Below, in pieces: positions 32,938-36,069 of a stretch of DNA of 36,069 nt. The translations under genes were made by a program, and so were the position numbers. Position 1 is the first letter of the stretch; the number at the start of each line of letters is the position of its first letter. The stretch is taken from the NCBI GenBank assembly GCA_038093975.1, contig JBBPTG010000243.1, positions 1 through 36,069 on the forward strand, in the 5' to 3' direction. This DNA comes from Chalciporus piperatus (lineage: Eukaryota; Basidiomycota; Agaricomycetes; Boletales; Boletaceae). Under the pieces are notes generated by a model. It saw only the letters and a program-made list of their open reading frames with translations. It was not told the origin of the DNA and ran no database searches.

Positions 32938-33100
32938 GGATGTCCGAGATGTTGCTGTGAGAGGGAACCCATATCAGAGTGAAAGTGTTATAGTATTTAA
33001 AAACTTTTCAAACTTTTGCCTACAACGGTATTCGAACTCTGGACTTTGTCTACAACTTAGGGGTCAAGCCGGATTCATCTTAATCCGCTCCGGTAGTCCC

Positions 33101-33439
33101 TGTAGCATTACATAAAACTATTACATAATCAGGTCACGTGACAAAGGTCCAGACTTAGATGAGTCAGCAATGATGTCATGGCCTAGACCCTAATCCGTGC
33201 CTGGTACCTTTTCTTATCATCTTACCATTTACCTTATTTATCTTTCCCTTTGTGTTTTCCTTATTCGGCTGTTGGTCTGTGCGCACTTCTCAATAGTATA
33301 TAAGTAGCCCTGTACTTATCACAGACCCCAGTCTAATCCATTTGTGACTTCACCGTCATTAAGTTTTAGTACTCAGCATATCCTTCGCATAGGTCTAGTG
33401 TTGCCTAAAGTTCCCGCCGTGTTGTGAGAGATCATAACA
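33101..33439. mobile_element. LTR-like sequence inside the Copia pol region
   Basis: The segment starts TGTAGC and ends ATAACA (TGT...ACA ends) and has a TATA-like AGTATATAAGTAG near 33294-33306. The Copia RNase H homology on its right stops exactly at this boundary. No matching duplication of the flanking 5 bp is visible on its left, so it may be one LTR of a truncated element whose inner part joined the helicase fragment. Orientation is unsure. Confidence 0.35.
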
Positions 33440-33444
33440 GAAAG

Positions 33445-33777
33445 AGCTATTGTCGACATGTTCTCGTATGAAGTGGTAGCGTATATCGATGTGTTTGGAT
33501 CGCTGATGGAACTTGGCTGCGTTCGCGCCTGAGTTATCTAGGTAGATGGGAATAGGCGAGCCGAAGGGAACGTTGAGCTCGGTGAAGAGGGATTTGAGCC
33601 ACAAGCCTTCCTGGATGACGTGAGTGGCAGCCATCATGATGTACTCCACCTCGGTGGAGGACAATGCTACCGTGGCTTGTTTCTTTGATACGTGAGAGAT
33701 GAGGCCTCCGGCGTAATACCAGGTGTAGCCACTGACGGAGCGACGGCCAGTCTCGTTCGCCCAACTGGCATCGGCGT
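33445..33777 (-). pseudogene. Ty1/Copia RNase H domain fragment
   Basis: The minus strand encodes ADASWANETGRRSVSGYTWY, then SKKQATVALSSTEVEYI, IYLDNSGANA and RSKHIDIRYHFIREHV, the canonical RNase H block at the end of Copia pol. It is cut on one side exactly at the Gypsy LTR (33778) and on the other at the LTR-like insert (33439/33440). It belongs with the LTR at 30737-32438. Confidence 0.85.
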
Positions 33778-34246
33778 TGTTACGATCATTCATTCTTTCC
33801 TTTCTCATTACCTTGTACTAAGTCCTAGTCGCTGGTTCGAGTCCTGCCTAGGCCTCTTATTTCTCGCTTGCTTTAGTCAGCGGATGTTCTTCGATGTTCT
33901 TTCACATTCCATACTTCGTCATCGCTGACTCGTACTCTTACCAAGCATGACTCATTCCTATTCGTCATAGCTTGTTCTTACACATTCCAACCACTTCCAT
34001 GCCTGCCCTTAACTCGTTTCTCTACTTATATAAACCCTCGAATTTCCTCCTGTAACCTTAACTTAGACCTACGCAATCTAGCTTGGTCATTCCTTGCTTC
34101 CTGTGAACCCTCTGAGAGTCACCGTCCCACTCTTGAACGGACGCTAGGCCTTAACGTGGACATCCCATCGTTAGGCTACCTTTGAAACCCTTGCTTTGAC
34201 TAGGCTTTTGTGTCTACGCTTTGACCTACCCGGCACAAGCGTAACA
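33778..34246 (+). mobile_element. 5' LTR of a Ty3/Gypsy element (469 bp)
   Basis: Begins TGTTACG and ends CGTAACA, a perfect 7-bp inverted terminal pair, with a TATA box (ACTTATATAAACC) near 34024-34036. It is followed by the leader and gag on the same strand. The left edge interrupts the Copia RNase H frame precisely, so this element inserted into Copia. The second LTR lies beyond the window. Confidence 0.85.
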
Positions 34247-34281
34247 AAAGGTCTAAGTTACCCCTGAAGGCTACCTTCGCT

Positions 34282-35587
34282 GTAGACCTCCACCATTTCC
34301 CAACGACCTCGCCTCGACACCTCTCGCTGGGGCCCCCCACGAGAGACCGCTAATCCACAGAACCCCGAATCTTCTGACTCGGGCTCACCTGAAGAGGAAG
34401 ACCCCTCTAACCCCTACGACACCTCGGATCTTTACGACGAACCAATCACCACCCAAGAGGAACAAGAAGAAACCCTTCACCTCTCCCACGAATTTTCCTC
34501 AGCTGTAACCATCCCAAGGTCACCAACACCACCGTCACCGACCCCAATATCCCGAAGAGCTCCACAGTTCCCTGTGTCGCCTGCTCCCCCACGAACCCCA
34601 GCTTTCCCCACTCCTTCCCTTCCCGCGCCCGCATTTGCACCAGGAGCGTATCAGATACCCCCTACCTTCGTAAATCCCATGTCGTCCTCAAAACCCACTG
34701 AACTCCGCATCGGAGCCCCGGACGCCTTTGATGGCTCCTTCGAGAAAAGCACCGCTTGGATGAATTCCATCCAATTCTATCTCACCGTCAACGGCGACGT
34801 ATACAACACAGATCCCAAGAAGATCGCCTTCGCCTTATCCTACATGTCTAACGGATCAGCGGCCACCTGGGCTGCCACCTTCCGCCGCAAAGCCATCACC
34901 GGCGCTACCGTCACCATGGGCACTTGGGCCCAATTTATCACTGATTTCGAAACGGCATTCAAACATCACGATACCGTAGGAAATGCCGTTGCCTGGCTTT
35001 CCACCAAACGCATGAGACCTCTCAAGAACGGAGAGTATTCCCCTTCCCTCTCGGAATTTATTTCGAGTTTCCAAAACCAAGTCGCCCTGTCTGGCATCAT
35101 CGACAACAACGTCCTAATCGGATATTTCTCCGCAGGGATACCTATCTCCCTTATGAGAAGAGTCAATAGCATGGATACCGTCCCTACCACGATCGAAGAT
35201 TGGTACAAACGCACCACCCAGTTCCAGACTCAATGGGAACATGCCAATGAAATCGCGAATCGCAATCGTAACCCCGCCAAGCCTTTCCGTCCATTCTCCT
35301 CTGCCAATCACTCTACCCCCGCCAGAGATCCCAATGCCATGGACGTCGACGCCATCCGTATCTCCAAGCTCACTCCTGAGGAGCGGAAACGCTGCCAGGA
35401 GAAGGGACTCTGCTTCCGCTGCAGGAAAGCTGGACATCGGTCCAACGCCTGCCCAGAATTCTCCTCAAACCAGAAAACCCCGAGGAAGGTTCAAAAGGTT
35501 GAGGAAGAAATTCCCTCGCTAATTGAGATAGATGATGAGGATGAAACCACCGTTCGTAAAGTAGCCTTTGTCACAAAGGGTTTTTAG
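34282..35587 (+). CDS. Gypsy gag (capsid and nucleocapsid)
   Basis: The frame is open from after a TAG at about 34279 to TAG at 35585-35587. An acidic, Pro-rich leader precedes the capsid part (ELRIGAPDAFDGSFEKSTAW, then FALSYMSNGSAATWAATFRR and WAQFITDFETAF), typical of Retrotrans_gag. A nucleocapsid knuckle CFRCRKAGHRSNAC (C-X2-C-X4-H-X4-C) follows near 35410-35452. The first in-frame ATG is at 34679 (MSSSKPTELRIG), just before the capsid; the upstream frame reads well as protein but has no ATG, so the true start is uncertain. It packages element RNA in virus-like particles. Confidence 0.85.
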
Positions 35588-36069
35588 ACCGGGAAGCTCT
35601 GCCGACGCAAGCTTCCCCAGTCACGTGTGCACCTGTACTTGTAAAGTCGCGAAAGCGCTCTATGCAAATTCCCATACAGATTATCATTCCCTCGCACACG
35701 ATGAAAGCCGTCGAAACCCGCGCCCTCATTGATAGCGGCGCAGACATCTCCTGCATCGATTGGGCCTTCGTACGTAAAAATCGAATCCCAACCACTCGAC
35801 TCGAAACCCCCATTCGAGTTCGAAACGTCGACCAAACCGCAAACAAAAGCGGAATGATACTCTTCACCACCACCCTCTTCCTTGACATCGAAGGACTTGC
35901 GCAAGAAGTAACCTTCCACGTCATGAACTGCGGAAACGAAAACGTCATCCTAGGTCTCCCATGGCTCGAAAAGGCTAACCCAATCATCGATTGGCGTCGA
36001 CGAACCCTCTCACTGTCAGAATCTATCGACGAGTCAAAAAGGTTATATGCTATGCACGCTTCAGCCTGT
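35572..36069 (+). CDS. Gypsy pol, N-terminal part with aspartic protease (runs off the window)
   Basis: In the -1 frame relative to gag the sequence is open to the window edge. The retroviral-type protease has ALIDSGADISCID (active-site D-S-G) at about 35724-35762 and NVILGLPWLEKANPIIDW near 35940-35995, the second hallmark of Gypsy proteases. Reverse transcriptase, RNase H and integrase should follow outside. It would be made as a gag-pol fusion through the slippery site at 35578. No damage is visible, so the copy may be young. Confidence 0.82.
35578..35584 (+). promoter_or_regulatory. -1 ribosomal frameshift site between gag and pol
   Basis: GGGTTTT, read in gag frame as G GGT TTT, fits the canonical X XXY YYZ slippery heptamer. 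The gag stop TAG follows directly. Slipping by -1 gives GGG TTT TTA GAC and enters the protease frame, which is open from there to the window edge. Confidence 0.7.

Noticed and set aside
33825..33855. B-box-like GGTTCGAGTCC in the Gypsy LTR
   Set aside because: No A-box at the right distance and the T-stem has a mismatch; most likely chance inside the LTR.

Overview
The window reads as nuclear DNA of a filamentous basidiomycete, most probably an agaricomycete. The evidence is many short introns (about 46-80 nt) with GT/AG borders in nearly every gene, an agaric-type TPR/HET protein, and Ty1/Copia, Ty3/Gypsy, hAT and LINE-like debris. Most gene models below were rebuilt by hand: I joined exons across introns, checked splice phase, and compared with remembered family patterns. 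No search was run.

Layout. (1) 1-2.8 kb, minus strand: a gag/ORF1-like retroelement protein with a CCHC knuckle, plus a downstream frame broken by one TGA. It abuts a glutaminase-like gene of which only the secreted N-terminus survives (2818-3073). (2) 3.1-15.8 kb: a fairly ordinary block, all minus strand. It holds an ankyrin-repeat protein (4149-7483, 8 exons), an ambiguous stretch, the mRNA export receptor mex67 (8539-11218, about 10 exons), an AT-hook plus SANT/Myb-like chromatin protein (11602-13580), and an uncharacterised 604-residue Ser-rich protein (13935-15802). (3) 15.8-22.3 kb, plus strand: a 12-TM sugar transporter of the MFS (about 16093-18563, about 15 exons) and a secreted type-B carboxylesterase (19846-22234, 15 exons). 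Both are intact once spliced.

(4) 22.3-30.6 kb: a non-autonomous hAT element with a 40-bp perfect TIR and an 8-bp TSD. Next is an agaric-type orphan gene frameshifted by an exact 28-bp tandem duplication, and then a very large intact gene encoding a C2-like / TPR / zinc-knuckle / HET protein of about 1650 residues. The block ends abruptly at the last exons of a second carboxylesterase, so the HET module sits between a complete esterase and an esterase stump.

(5) 30.7-36.07 kb: a nest of transposons. A minus-strand Copia element has its LTR split by a second hAT element (8-bp TSD, transposase C-terminus remnant). The Copia pol region is interrupted by a RecQ-helicase fragment with an LTR-like sequence, and then by a plus-strand Gypsy element (complete 5' LTR, gag, a canonical -1 slippery site, start of pol) that runs off the window.

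The most noteworthy object is the C2/TPR/CCHC/HET fusion with its broken upstream neighbour. HET domains belong to fungal self/non-self recognition and cell death. The N-terminal half resembles, as I remember them, the TPR proteins that in agarics often carry CHAT or NACHT effectors. A modular innate-immunity-like receptor in a transposon-rich locus is therefore a reasonable hypothesis, but it remains an inference.
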